Origin: Caprella mutica
Taxonomy: Eukaryota; Arthropoda; Malacostraca; Amphipoda; Caprellidae
Assembly: GCA_947561585.1 (NCBI GenBank)
Contig: CANNZV010001455.1
Location: forward strand, 1-64,000
Reading direction: 5' to 3'
Length of the DNA stretch: 64,000 nucleotides
The position numbers were made by a program, and so were the translations under genes. Below, one piece after another: positions 23,786 to 36,335 of this stretch; the first letter of the stretch is position 1; each line of letters opens with the position of its first letter. The notes beneath the pieces are model-generated. The model did no database searches, had not been told where the DNA came from, and saw only the letters and a list, made by a program, of their open reading frames with translations.

Positions 23786-24456
23786 GTGTGTCATGTATGT
23801 CCCAGCAGACATGTTTGTCCCCAAGTTGCTAGATGTTTCAATCTCAGTAACGAACTGTTCAGAAGACAGTGCGTCTGCCCCTTACCCTTTGAGATGAAAA
23901 CTCTACGGTATTTTGTCTCCTTGGAATATTTGGCAACAGTTCTAGAGTGTGAGTCATTCCCATGTAATGTGGGAATCACATTCCCATTCTATGTGAGAAT
24001 GTGATTAGTGTGCTATGACCAATATAGATAGCATCACAGCATGTTTTTTTCTATGTATATTTTATGATGTTATGACATTATTTCGAATGTAAATTAGTTC
24101 ACTATGATGATAAAAACTTTAAAGAAAGGGGTAGAGCATCTATCCTATCTTTCGTTACTATTAAATTAATTAAATTATATATTTACTTCAATCTTCGAGT
24201 TATACAAGTTACATACCTCTTCAATTACTAGCTAATGAATTCTAACTGCAGTTAATAATAATATGAATTCAAACAATTAAACATTTTTTAAGCATCAAAA
24301 CTTTTATAAATTAATGTCCATTAATTTATAAATTAATTAACTTCTTTCCCCATTAAACAAAGCAATTTTAACTCTCCCATTAGTGTCTATGATGCTCATT
24401 GTGATAACTTAATTACTTAAATAAACTTTTAAATCCACCAGAATTACAAATATCAT

Positions 24457-24525
24457 TGAATGCCCCCCCCCTCCCCTCTCCCATATTGAATGCCCCCCCC
24501 CTCCCCTCTCCCCTAGTGAATCCCC
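24457..24525 (+). repeat. C-rich duplicated segment
   Basis: GAATGCCCCCCCCTCCCCTC is present twice and a third diverged copy begins GTGAATCCCCCTCC; neighbouring poly(C) lies at 24550-24564. Confidence 0.75.
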
Positions 24526-25595
24526 CTCCTCTTGGGAATTTCCAGACTCCAACCCCCCCCCCCCCATTGGCGCCCCTTCGTCTGTTGCCAAAACCGATAA
24601 ATCTGGAGAGTCGCTGATGACGTCACGCACCATCAGCCAATAGCGGCTCAGAGGAGGTGATGACGTCACGATTTTGTTATTTTTATTAGAGAAACAAGAA
24701 GCCTCTTTAGTTCTTTTACTATTTTTAGGGCGAATTAACGCGACTACTAACTACTCTAATTATTAGATATTTTAATGTTATTCCTTAACTATCCTAAGGT
24801 TTGAATTATTTGCCTAAAACACAATTACAGGTGTGTAGATTACACTAAGTATTACAGTTGTAGCTTGGATGTAGCGCGTACAGTGGGGGTGAAATGCTTA
24901 ATAAGAAATCAGTGCCGCACTGACTTGTGTACGAGAAGGATGTGTCGCTTGTCTAAATGGCACATCTTTCTAGAGTGAGGTGACCTGATGATAGAGATGT
25001 TTCAGTCTCTCCTGAAGACTTATGTTTTTGGATGATTGACGCTCTGCATCTCTGTCAGTTTTTGTTGTAGGTAGATGTGGCAGAGCTCTTTTGAAAGGAA
25101 AAGAAGTGTGCTCTATAATATAGCTTTTTTATCATAAATCTGAATTAGAAAAAATAATAGCGAAGTGAATTTGAAAACTATGGGAAAAAAATAGGATTTT
25201 CACAAAAATATCAGCACTCAATCACGGTTTCTTTTTCTTACCGGTCAGTTCACTAATCATGCAATATTATTATTATTGACGCATTTAGTACCAATAATTA
25301 TTTAAAGAAAGTCTGCTTCTCTGGCCTTTATAAAAAAGTATATTAAATGTTGCTCAGTGACTCAGTATTCACCCTACATAACATTTATCATTCAACAGTA
25401 CTTTACATTAAATATTCAGAAGATGATATTACTACAAATAAATTGACTTGTGGTGAAAATTTGCATAGCCCCCCCCCCCCCCCCCAAACCTCTCTCTACT
25501 AACACCCCCCCCCCCCCCGTAATTGAATTGTCTTTCCATGTTGAAATTATTCAGCCTTATGCTGAATAAAAAACCAAGTGGAGGAGAGATAGAGA

Positions 25596-25973
25596 GAGTA
25601 GACTGTAGATACAGTTAGACTGTAGATACAGTTAGACTGAAGATACAGTTAGACTGTAGATACAGTTAGACTGTAGATACAGTTAGACTGTAGATACAGT
25701 TAGACTGTAGATACAGTTAGACTGTAGATACAGTTAGACTGTAGATACAGTTAGACTGTAGATACAGTTAGACTGTAGATACAGTTAGACTGTAGATACA
25801 GTTAGACTGTAGATACAGTTAGACTGTAGATACAGTTAGACTGTAGATACAGTTAGACTGTAGATACAGTTAGACTGTAGATACAGTTAGACTGTAGATA
25901 CTGTTAGACTGTAGATACAGTTAGACTGTAGATACAGTTAGACTGTAGATACAGTTAGACTGTAGATACAGTT
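25596..25973 (+). repeat. 17-bp array, about 22 copies
   Basis: Unit AGACTGTAGATACAGTT, which is partly self-complementary (ACTGTA/TACAGT). Two single-base variants only. Confidence 0.95.
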
Positions 25974-26396
25974 GTACAGTCACACTGTATAAAAGGCTAC
26001 AGTTTAGGTAGTTACCTTATTTCACTCACAAACTGTATCTACAGTCATTAATCCTTTCTACCTTTCTACAGTGAATGTACAGTTACAAACCTCGAAAATA
26101 TAATAATCAGTTTTATTGCAAGCATTTCCTTATAGATAATATAGGTTAATAATTACCAGTCTAAGTTTGGTGAGAATTATCCCTAGACTTTTTCTCCCTG
26201 ACACTTTGACCCTTATTGCATGAGACAATAAGGGTGATATCACCATGCAAATTGAGTAAAGGATCTATCTATCACTTAGAGCCTCACTCACAAATACTAG
26301 ATAGTCTATTTATCCTAATTCTTCCTCAGAAGCTCTATAAAGTACTCCCTTTATTGTTTCTTCTGAGCCTTATTGGTATGGAGTGGTATTGGAACG

Positions 26397-26630
26397 ATAT
26401 GGAGATAGAACGGGTAGGAAATGGAGATAGAACGGTTAGGGAATGTAGATAGAACGGGTAGGAAATGTAGATAGAACGGGTAGGAAATGTAGATAGAACG
26501 GGTAGGAAATGTAGATAGAACGGTTAGGGAATGTAGATAGAACGGGTAGGAAATGTAGATAGAACGGGTAGGAAATGTAGATAGAACGGGTAGGAAATGT
26601 AGATAGAACGGGTAGGAAATGTAGATGGAA
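26397..26630 (+). repeat. 22-bp array, about 10 copies
   Basis: Unit GTAGATAGAACGGGTAGGAA plus AT; a few copies read GGTTAGGGAAT. Confidence 0.9.
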
Positions 26631-27224
26631 TAGATTTTAGGTCGTAGAAAATGTCAAGATTAATTATATTATTACAATATATTATAGTATTATGGTGTTA
26701 CAGTATATTATTATGTATTATGTATATTACTATGTATTATTACAATACATTATTAGAATATATAATTTTATATTATTACAATGCATTGCATGGATTAACA
26801 GCCACTGCAAAGTTAAACTCTGAACATTTTCTCCTTTTAGTCTTGTGTTCAATTTTGTGGAGGAAAAATGCTTTACATCCTCCAGTTTTTGTATGTTCGT
26901 ATGTACTACAAGTGGCAAAGATTAAAAACATTGCAGGGGATTAAATCACGTCAGCGGGATTAAAACATCAGCGGGATTAACGCGTGTTTCGCTGGTGTCG
27001 GATTTGACGGGATTGAAACTTTTTTCTCCGTATCCTCCATCGGAAGTTTTTTTTCCGTAAAAGTTTGATGTTCCCTTAATGACACTGAGGCTGAGTACGT
27101 GCAAAAGACGTCTAAACAAACGTGTAAATAACGTCTGTTTGAACGTACTTGAAACGTCCTTTGTGTGTTTATCTAAACGTACGAAGAAAGAACCTTATTT
27201 AAACTGTACAAACGAACTTCAAGA

Positions 27225-27655
27225 TAACTTGCAAAACACGTTCAATCAAACATAAAGTGAACGTTTTATCAAACGTACAAATCATGTTCAATCAACCATA
27301 CAAAGCACATTCAATCTAACGTACAAATTAAGTTAAAGCTAACGTACAAAGCACGTTAAAGCTAACGTACAAAGCACGTTAAAGCTAACGTACAAAGCAC
27401 GTTAAAGCTAACGTACAAAGCATGTTAAAGATAACGTACAAATCACGTTAAAGCTAACGTACAAAGCACGTTGAAGCTAACGTACAAATCACGTTGAAGC
27501 TAACGTACAAATCACGTTAAAGCTAACGTACAAAACTCTTTCATTCAAACGTACAAATCACGTTAAAGCTAACGTACAAAACTCTTTCATTCAAACGTAC
27601 AAATCACGTTAAAGCTAACGTACAAAACTCTTTCATTCAAACGTACAAAGCACGT
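27225..27655 (+). repeat. About 23-bp array, about 18 copies
   Basis: Unit AAAGCTAACGTACAAATCAC plus GTT, with diverged CATTCAAACGTACAAA units at both ends. AACGTACAAA(G/T)CACGTT is nearly an inverted repeat. Confidence 0.9.
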
Positions 27656-28134
27656 TCAATCACCACTCCTCTGTTTTTATCACTTCTTCATTTTCTTTAT
27701 TCACAGTAATTGCCCGTATCGTTATCATCTAAAATTCAATCCCTGCATCTCATTTTACTAGGTTCTTTATCTTTGATAAAAGAGGGAAAAAGCATTACTG
27801 AGCTATGTGACTATATGCTCTTGCGTCGATTCTATCTGTTAGTTATACATATTACATTTAATGTTTTTTATTTATTCTATTGCTTTAGATATTATAAATT
27901 TCTCTTTGCATTACAATGATACTTCATGTTTCTGTTCTTTACTTCCCTAGGTTGTTTTATTTATGTAAGTGATAGGATCTATTGAGAGAATGACTTTACT
28001 TACTATAAGTAAGAGCGTAAGTGGCTCCAGCAGGTCTCACCATAGATAAAGTGTGATGGAAATTGCCATAGGACAATTCGTATGCGACAGTGAGTTAGGT
28101 GTAACCCCCCCTCCGAAATGCCAACATTCTGCAG

Positions 28135-29846
28135 CAAGATATTCCAGTGGGGAAACAAATCACACACTGGAAAGAAAGATTCCAAGAATAAAGGGGACAA
28201 GGGGCGCCATAATGTCCATCCGCTCTCCACTGGAGCCCCCAAAGGCTCCCCACTCCACTTTCAGACTTCGATTCAGGGGAGCCAAGTGTATCCGGAACTT
28301 ATGGATGAAGGCGAATCGTGTCCGTACTGGACCCACATGTCTTGCGGAAGGGATTCTGGTCCAAGGTTGAATCACACGATCATTCAACCGTTCTACAGTA
28401 CAACTGGTTCGTCAGTCTCATCTGGTGGTTCAAACAGTAGGTATGATCTCAGGTCCGATTCTAGAGCCGGGTCCAGATCTGGTTCCAGACCACACACACC
28501 AGCCGGTCATAACAGTTCCCTAGCTTCAATGTCGAGACCAATGTCACCGTCATCTCGACCTGGCTCTGCTGTTGGCTCGTTAGCTGGATCAATCTCTGCT
28601 GGCTCCTTTTGTGGCTCCATGTCGCAGACTCCACCTCCCCTTCCACCTCATCATCCATGCAGTCCCATCCACCAGCAACCCCACAAGACGGGACAAAGGG
28701 TCAACCACTCCACCCGAACTCTCGGTAGCCCATACCACACACCATTTCAAAGTCCAACACACCAAAATCTCCAAGCTTTCAACGAGAGGAATCACTTCAA
28801 CCCTCCCCTTCCTCCCATTCCTCCCCACAACGCTTCCCCTTATAATAATCACTTACCTCCCCTACCTCCAAACAAGCAAAACAGTCCAGCTCCACACTAT
28901 CCCCCGCCCCCGCAAAGTCCACTGCCACCTATTCCAGGACAGTCTAGTCACCATCAATCCCAACAACAACAATATCACCATCCCCAGAGTCCCCATCATC
29001 AACAAAGTCCCCATCACCAGCAGCAGCAGCATCACTACCGACAGCAGCCTCCCCATATCTCTCCAAACCCGCACCACATTCAACATCACAATTACCCTTC
29101 CAGTCCTCACCATTTCCCTCCTAATAACCACCACCCTCCTCCTAGTCCTAATCACAAGCCTCCAAGCCCACACCACTTTCCACCAAGCCCTCATCACCCG
29201 CCTTCCAGTCCCCATCATCACTCACCAAGTCCCCATCACAGTCCCCTCAAACACATTGCCCATCATTCCCCATTACGGCATAGCTCCAGTCACAACCACT
29301 CGTTACATCGCTCAGGCTCCGCTCAACTTATCTCCAATCACGCCAATACCGCCACCAGTCACGCCAATTACCAAGTGGCAGCCTACCACACTGCGGCGAG
29401 ACACCGAACTCCCCGAAATTCAAAGAAAACTAATAACGACTCTGTTTCACATCCTACACCGACGCAAATTCTTGCCCAGTCTTCCATAACCAACAATGCA
29501 ATGAATGACGTCCAGAATGCCGCTCCACATGTACCCAGACACCGAGAAACTAAGCCACCGGAAAATTGTCCGAAACAACCCGTGGCGGCGGCGCCTCGAA
29601 CAAATAACTACCCTCTGAAAAGCCCGGGCCAAATTAATTTGAACTTTAGGGAGTATGAGTCCACAGAAAACAAGACGGGGGGTGAAACGACGTCCCAGAA
29701 GAGAATTACTAAAAATGGAATTATCGTTGAGAGTAATTATAGTCAGCCATTAGCTGTGCCCTCCTCCAGCTCCGATTCCTCCCCCACCGATATGATTACC
29801 TCCGTCATCGCTGCTCATCCTTCATCTCAAACGGATACAGAAGAAG
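28135..29846 (+). CDS. sick: Neuron navigator (sickie/NAV) family, large Ser/Pro/His-rich exon
   Basis: The frame is open from 28094 (stop at 28091) to the donor AAG|GTGAGT at 29846, leaving phase 1. The left border is uncertain: CTGCAG at 28134 is the chosen acceptor; 28148 (TTCCAG) is an alternative, and ATG 28118 could start an alternative first exon. Counting from 28118, residues about 20-35 are Lys-rich (KKDSKNKGDKG). Residues about 95-175 are Ser/Arg/Gly-rich with SRSGSRPHTP and SRPMSPSSRPGS, likely phosphorylated. Residues 175-270 are Pro-rich, and 278-400 carry repeated SPHH/PSPHH and polyGln/polyHis runs. The rest is Asn/Ser/Thr-rich, ending SSQTDTEE. No globular domain or catalytic motif is visible; it resembles the disordered linker of a microtubule-associated scaffold. 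Base composition is much richer in C than the flanking introns. Overlapping open frames (28053, 28611, 28862 minus) are by-products of that bias. Family assignment rests on phase and frame continuity with the next three exons. Confidence 0.75.
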
Positions 29847-30284
29847 GTGAGTCACGACGGAAACTAATTAGGATTTGTTCACCGCCATGCGTCTTCAAAA
29901 ATAGCATAATGTAGCAAATATTTAATTTGATTTCTAAAACATCCATATTCACATGGTAATTTTTTTGAGTGAAGAGCTCCTAGATTCAGAGCGATACGGA
30001 TAATAAAATAAATGACGTCATGAACAAGTTGCAACTTTCTGTGTATAAGTAATTAATGATTTCAATTGAATGACAGTGTGAGTAATGAATAACCTTGATT
30101 CAATTAAAATATAGCACTTTAAACTTTTAATTAAACTAAGTAACTCTATTGTAACGGAATCTGTGAACGCTTCACTCAAAACTTTGCATTTGAATCTCCG
30201 TGTACACAGTAATTTAAAACTATCATCAAACAATTAGGGGAACTTTAGACTGAAACTGTTAACCTTTCACCCTTCTGAAATCTA

Positions 30285-30440
30285 ACGTTCTAACTCTTCC
30301 TAGCAATGGTTCTAACTCTTCCTAGCAATGGTTCTAACTCTTCCTATCAATGGTTCTAACTCTTCCTAGCATTGGTTCTAACTCTTCCTAGCAATGGTTC
30401 TACCTCTTCCTAGCAATGGTTCTAACTCTTCCTAGCAATG
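30285..30440 (+). repeat. 22-bp array, 7 copies
   Basis: Unit GGTTCTAACTCTTCCTAGCA plus AT. Confidence 0.9.
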
Positions 30441-30875
30441 CTTGCACTAAGTTTCCCAAAGCAATTTAGCAAATTACCCCCACTCAACCCCCCCCCCCCC
30501 TGCTCCATTTGTTAAGTTAGTTGTCTTATCGAAAAGTGTCCCCTCACTCACTCCCCTCTCTGCTTCCTCTGCCGTATTTAGAGGGGAAACCAACCCTCTA
30601 AATACCAACGTAAATCTGCGCACTGAAACGAGATGTTTGGGGGGGGGGGGGTGTGAGTATGTTGCACGCAGGGAAGAGAGATCTGCGCAATATTATGCAC
30701 ATGTGCTTAAAACTACTGGTGTGTAGGGAATTTACAGTCATATGAAAAAGATCAACATGTTTATTGAAATTAAAAGGAGGTTACAAGTTGCTACATCCAA
30801 TTCAAAAGTATGTATAGAACACAATCTGAATGCACATTACACATGACTTTCAGTTTGATATTTGACTTATCACTA

Positions 30876-31045
30876 GGGTTGTGACGATATGCGTTTAAAA
30901 TCATAGATCTTAAGAATAGCACAAACGAAATGAAATGGTATCGAATACTATATACCGCTGGTGTAGAACCATTCAATGCTCTTTAATTCTCTTCGTCTAT
31001 AATATTTCCAGGATCTATGATTTATGAAGCATATTGTCACAACCC
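30876..31045. mobile_element. TA-flanked MITE, family G, copy 1 (170 bp)
   Basis: Ends GGGTTGTGACGATATGC and GCATATTGTCACAACCC are inverted repeats with TA on each side. The inverted ends continue into AATCATAGATCTTAAGAATA / ATCTATGATTTATGAAG. The interior carries GAAATGAAATGGTATCGAAT. Confidence 0.75.
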
Positions 31046-31317
31046 TAATCAGCAGCACACTGGAATATCTTCAGATCTCTACGTATTGCATTACATACAC
31101 ATCTTTAGAGTACACGACAAAAAGTAGTGGTCACAAAATTGTCCCCAGTGGAACCCCTACTTTTGCAGGAAGTGATTTTAAGTAATGTTCCGCTATATTT
31201 GGTACCTATTAGTCAAACAAGATTCAAACACTTATTAGCAAGCGACTGCTCTTTTCCCACATAATATCACGATCAACATGTTTTACCTGGTTACTTTAAT
31301 TAGTATCCATGCTTTTA

Positions 31318-31590
31318 CCATTTTAATTAGTTTGCATGATACTGTTCTGATATCATTATAGTTGGTATCCATGATACTGTTTTGATATCATTATAGTTGG
31401 TATCCATGATACAGTTTTGATATCATTATACTTGGTATCCATGATACTGTTTTGATATCATTATAGTTGGTATCCATGATACTGTTTTGATATCATTATA
31501 GTTGGTATCCATGATACTGTTCAGATATCATTATAGTTGGTATCCACGATACTGCTCAGATATCATTATAGTTGGTATCCATGATACCTG
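31318..31590 (+). repeat. 35-bp tandem array derived from the palindrome arm
   Basis: About eight units containing TTGGTATCCATGATACTG and TTTTGATATCATTATAG. The first half is the arm of the 38-bp palindrome; the last unit ends GGTATCCATGATACCTGAAG, closest to the complete palindrome. Confidence 0.85.
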
Positions 31591-31671
31591 AAGGTTACCT
31601 CATTGCAAGACATGTCTCTACCTAGTATTGCTATGTCTATTGAAGTGAACATAGATAATAGAGTGAATAAT

Positions 31672-32068
31672 GACTAGGTATGGTACTAGGTATGGTACTA
31701 GGTATGGTACTAGGTATGGTACTAGGTATGGTACTAGGTATGGTACTAGGTATGGTACTAGGTATGGTACTAGGTATGGTACTAGGTATGGTACTAGGTA
31801 TGGTACTAGGTATGGCACTAGGTATGGCACTAGGTATGGCACTAGGTATGGCACTAGGTATGGCACTAGGTATGGCACTAGGTATGGCACTAGGTATGGC
31901 ACTAGGTATGGCACTAGGTATGGCACTAGGTATGGCACTAGGTATGGCACTAGGTATGGCACTAGGTATGGCACTAGGTATGGCACTAGGTATGGCACTA
32001 GGTATGGCACTAGGTATGGCACTAGGTATGGCACTAGGTATGGTACTAGGTACGGCACTAGGTATGGT
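31672..32068 (+). repeat. 12-bp array, about 33 copies
   Basis: GGTATGGTACTA for the first 12 copies and GGTATGGCACTA for about 19, then back. It shares the CTAGGTA style of other 12-bp arrays. Open frames on both strands are by-products. Confidence 0.95.
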
Positions 32069-33495
32069 TTTAGTAACATGTCATGTTTAATGAAGGTATA
32101 TCATCACTCAATTGGTTAGGATCATTTGAAGTAACTATGATAGAGTCTGTACTTTATTTTACTTGTTTTACTAACATTGTCTGTGAGAGTTTGGGTTCAA
32201 GGGAGGTTATGAAATCATCAGCTTTTGTGTGTTTGGTAGCACAGTAACTAAGAAGACATTTTCAGGTGTTGTCTAATTTGACCAAATTTAGAAACTATTA
32301 AAGTTTTGATGAGTCACTGTCGCTACACAAAATATATACAACTTTAATACCCTAGTTTGTATACATAATATTTATAGTAGTGACAATGGAGTGGTTTGTG
32401 ACTGTGACGTCAACAGGGCAACAGATTTAGAGAAAATTAATCAATAACTGAAAAAATTTATAACAGCTTTCTATTAGCTGTATAAATTAATAAATAGCTT
32501 TTATTATTTACGTTCTTCGATTGTTTTAAATATGATTTAGAGTGTTGCTGTTATGACGTCACGCACACAACATACCTCGATTGTCCTTACTGTATTTCAA
32601 TTCTAATAGTTCCCGCTTTCGAAACCAGGTGGCAGCACAGAGATCTTTTGAAGCAGGAAGTTATTAGTGATATTGGTGCATCTTATTGTAGTGTATTATC
32701 TTTTTTACTGCATAATTTTATAACTATATCACTGTTTTTAGAGTGGTTACGCTTGGCTCTTTCTAACGAGTCAAACAGTTAATTTTCTCTATTTCTTATC
32801 ACTCACAGTTGATAAAAATACAAGTGACTCAACTTATATTCATCCCCCCCCCCTTTCCTTCTCTCCCCCCAATTGTGTTCCCCCCCACCCATCCATCTAC
32901 CCCCCCCCCCCCCCCAATCTAATGTCCTCTCCATGTTCCTCTTTCAATAACTTTTAATTGACTCTTTATTAATTTAACTTTTGTCATTTCGATTGGTTGT
33001 TAATTTTATTAAACTGTTTCGGAGAGTTTTACTGGACTTATGCAGTAACTCACTAACTCACTATTTTGGTAATTACACACCGATTAATTGAATTAATATT
33101 ATCTACATTATTTTTAATATTCAATTATTTAAATATATTTTATATAATTTTTATTTTATTAAGTTATATTTGAATATTTTTTTAAATATTTTTTTTTATA
33201 ATACGCATAAACTACCCATGTTCCCCATTATATCGGAATATTTTATACTGACATATGAAACTATATGGTATTGACATATAATCTTTTTCTCTACATTATC
33301 TACCCGCATATATGTACATTATATCCCATTGTGTCTAGATAATATCGGCACGTTAGAGACTCAGCAGTTCCTTTATAGTGGTCAGGTCAAGTTACTGCAA
33401 GGTATTAAATGGCATTGTTCTTACAGGGGTGATTTCACTTTACCGAACTCTGCATGGTTACCGAACAACTATTTAGAGTGATGGAAGTATAACTA

Positions 33496-35762
33496 AACAA
33501 TTTGGTCGTACTAACCATTTGGTGGTACTAACCATTTGGTCGTACTAACCATTTGGTCGTACTAACCATTTGGTCGTACTAACCATTTGGTCGTACTAAC
33601 CATTTGGTCGTACTAACCATTTGGTCGTACTAACCATTTGGTGGTACTAACCATTTGGTCGTACTAACCATTTGGTCGTACTAACCATTTGGTCGTACTA
33701 ACCATTTGGTGGTACTAACCATTTGGTCGTACTAATCATTTGGTCGTACTAACCATTTGGTCGTACTAACCATTTGGTCGTACTAACCATTTGGTCGTAC
33801 TAACCATTTGGTCGTACTAACCATTTGGTCGTACTAACCATTTGGTCGTACTAACCATTTGGTCGTACTAACCATTTGGTCGTACTAACCATTTGGTCGT
33901 ACTAACCATTTGGTCGTACTAACCATTTGGTCGTACTAATCATTTGGTCGTACTAACCATTTGGTCGTACTAACCATTTGGTCGTACTAACCATTTGGTC
34001 GTACTAATCATTTGGTCGTACTAACCATTTGGTCGTACTAATCATTTGGTCGTACTAACCATTTGGTCGTACTAACCATTTGGTCGTACTAACCATTTGT
34101 TCGTACTAACCATTTGGTCGTACTAACCATTTGGTCGTACTAACCATTTGGTCGTACTAACCATTTGGTCGTACTAACCATTTGGTCGTACTAACCATTT
34201 GGTCGTACTAATCATTTGGTCGTACTAACCATTTGGTCGTACTAACCATTTGGTCGTACTAACCATTTGGTCGTACTAACCATTTGGTCGTACTAACCAT
34301 TTGGTCGTACTAATCATTTGGTCGTACTAACCATTTGGTCGTACTAATCATTTGGTCGTACTAACCATTTGGTCGTACTAACCATTTGTTCGTACTAACC
34401 ATTTGGTCGTACTAACCATTTGTTCGTACTAACCATTTGGTCGTACTAACCATTTGGTCGTACCAACCATTTGGTCGTACTAACCATTTGGTCGTACTAA
34501 CCATTTGGTCGTACTAACCATTTGGTCGTACTAATCATTTGGTCGTACTAACCATTTGGTCGTACTAATCATTTGGTCGTACTAACCATTTGGTCGTACT
34601 AACCATTTGGTCGTACTAACCATTTGGTCGTACTAACCATTTGGTCGTACTAACCATTTGGTCGTACTAACCATTTGGTCGTACTAACCATTTGGTCGTA
34701 CTAACCATTTGGTCGTACTAACCATTTGGTCGTACTAACCATTTGGTCGTACTAACCATTTGGTCGTACTAATCATTTGGTCGTACTAACCATTTGGTCG
34801 TACTAACCATTTGGTCGTACTAACCATTTGGTCGTACTAATCATTTGGTCGTACTAACCATTTGGTCGTACTAATCATTTGGTCGTACTAACCATTTGGT
34901 CGTACTAACCATTTGTTCGTACTAACCATTTGGTCGTACTAACCATTTGGTCGTACTAACCATTTGGTCGTACTAACCATTTGGTCGTACTAACCATTTG
35001 GTCGTACTAACCATTTGGTCGTACTAATCATTTGGTCGTACTAATCATTTGGTCGTACTAACCATTTGGTCGTACTAACCATTTGGTCGTACTAACCATT
35101 TGGTCGTACTAACCATTTGGTCGTACTAACCATTTGGTCGTACTAACCATTTGGTCGTACTAACCATTTGGTCGTACTAACCGTTTGGTCGTACTAACCG
35201 TTTGGTCGTACTAACCGTTTGGTCGTACTAACCGTTTGGTCGTACTAACCATTTGGTCGTACTAACCATTTGGTCGTACTAACCATTTGGTCGTACTAAC
35301 CATTTGGTCGTACTAACCATTTGGTCGTACTAACCATTTGGTCGTACTAACCATTTGGTCGTACTAACCATTTGGTCGTACTAATCATTTGGTCGTACTA
35401 ACCATTTGGTCGTACTAACCATTTGGTCGTACTAACCATTTGGTCGTACTAACCATTTGGTCGTACTAACTATTTGGTCGTACTAACCATTTGGTCGTAC
35501 TAACCATTTGGTCGCACTTACCGTTTGGTCGCACTTACCATTTGGTCGTACTAACCATTTGGTCGTACTAACCATTTGGTCGTACTAACCATTTGGTCGC
35601 ACTTACCGTTTGGTCGTACTAACCATTTGATCGTACTAACCATTTGGTCGTACTAACCATTTGGTCGCACTTACCATTTGGTCGTACTAACCATTTGATC
35701 GTACTAACCATTTGGTCGTACTAATCATTTGGTCGTACTAACCATTTGGTCGTACTAATCAT
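33496..35762 (+). repeat. 17-bp array, about 133 copies
   Basis: Unit TTTGGTCGTACTAACCA. Recurrent variants: AATCA, TTGTTCG, four adjacent CCGTTTGG (35180-35240) and GCACTTACC near the right end. Period 17 is not a multiple of three and frames carry stops. Confidence 0.97.
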
Positions 35763-35855
35763 ACTCTTTGCTTATGTGTCATGTTTAAATAGTTCAAAGG
35801 AAGTAACTAATTATTTCCAATTGTCTGCCATTGATAAAAAAACATAGGGGTGGTG

Positions 35856-36335
35856 GTATGGTTAGGATTGTTAGGATTGTTGATGGTTAGGATGGTTAGG
35901 ATTGTTGATGGTTGGGATGGTTAGGATTGTTAATATGGTTAGGATTGTTGATGGTTGGGATGGTTAGGATTGTTAATATGGTTAGGATTGTTGATGGTTA
36001 GGATTGTTAGGATTGTTGATGGTTAGGATGGTTAGGATTGTTGATGGTTGGGATGGTTAGGATTGTTGATGGTTGGGATGGTTAGGATTGTTAATATGGT
36101 TAGGATTGTTGATGGTTGGGATGGTTAGGATTGTTAATATGGTTAGGATTGTTGATGGTTAGGATTGTTAGGATTGTTGATGGTTAGGATGGTTAGGATT
36201 GTTGATGGTTGGGATGGTTAGGATTGTTAATGGTTAGGATGGTTAGGATTGTTGATGGTTGGGATGGTTAGGATTGTTAATATGGTTAGGATTGTTGATG
36301 GTTAGGATTGTTAGGATTGTTGATGGTTTGGATTG
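35856..36335 (+). repeat. Composite GGTTAGGATTGTTGAT array
   Basis: Short modules (GGTTAGGATTG, TTGATGGTTGGGAT, TTAATAT) recur in longer blocks. A block of about 120 bp with the TTAATATGG module occurs at least three times. TTAGG occurs but never as uninterrupted telomeric repeats. Confidence 0.9.

Larger units (their letters stand above)
132..28134 (+). other. Intron 1 region of the navigator gene (about 28 kb)
   Basis: It starts at donor AAG|GTAAGG. It may be divided by the candidate microexon at 2072-2104. The content is tandem arrays and short dispersed elements, listed separately. In the stretches 132-1290, 1560-2060, 2440-2900, 5340-5790, 5840-6090, 6130-6820, 8680-9000, 10640-11330, 11545-11930, 13370-14160, 15770-16370, 17060-17890, 19075-20030, 20870-21355, 22510-22870, 23290-24450, 24530-25440 and 26645-27200 I see only AT-rich sequence, mononucleotide runs and small inverted repeats, with no convincing exon or RNA gene. 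The exon phases on either side (1 leaving; 2 or 0 needed) do not match, so at least one exon may be missed. Confidence 0.6.

Noticed and set aside
23786..24004. 72-codon frame rich in Cys
   Set aside because: No family match, repeated TGTGAGAATG-like motifs, and an antisense frame of similar length.
28053..28370. 105-codon frame overlapping the start of the large exon
   Set aside because: Different frame from the one linked by phase to the later exons; explained by high C content.
28611..29489. 292-codon frame overlapping the large exon, and 28862-29221 on minus
   Set aside because: Shadow frames of the Pro/His-rich coding sequence.
31618..32119. Frames of 136-153 codons with RYGT, GMAL or PYLV repeats
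   Set aside because: 12-bp array, open on both strands for arithmetic reasons.
33496..35762. CRISPR-like array
   Set aside because: Units are head-to-tail with no unique spacers, in an intron of an animal gene; this is a minisatellite.
35856..36335. Arthropod telomeric (TTAGG)n
   Set aside because: TTAGG is always interrupted by ATTG or ATGG; no uninterrupted run.
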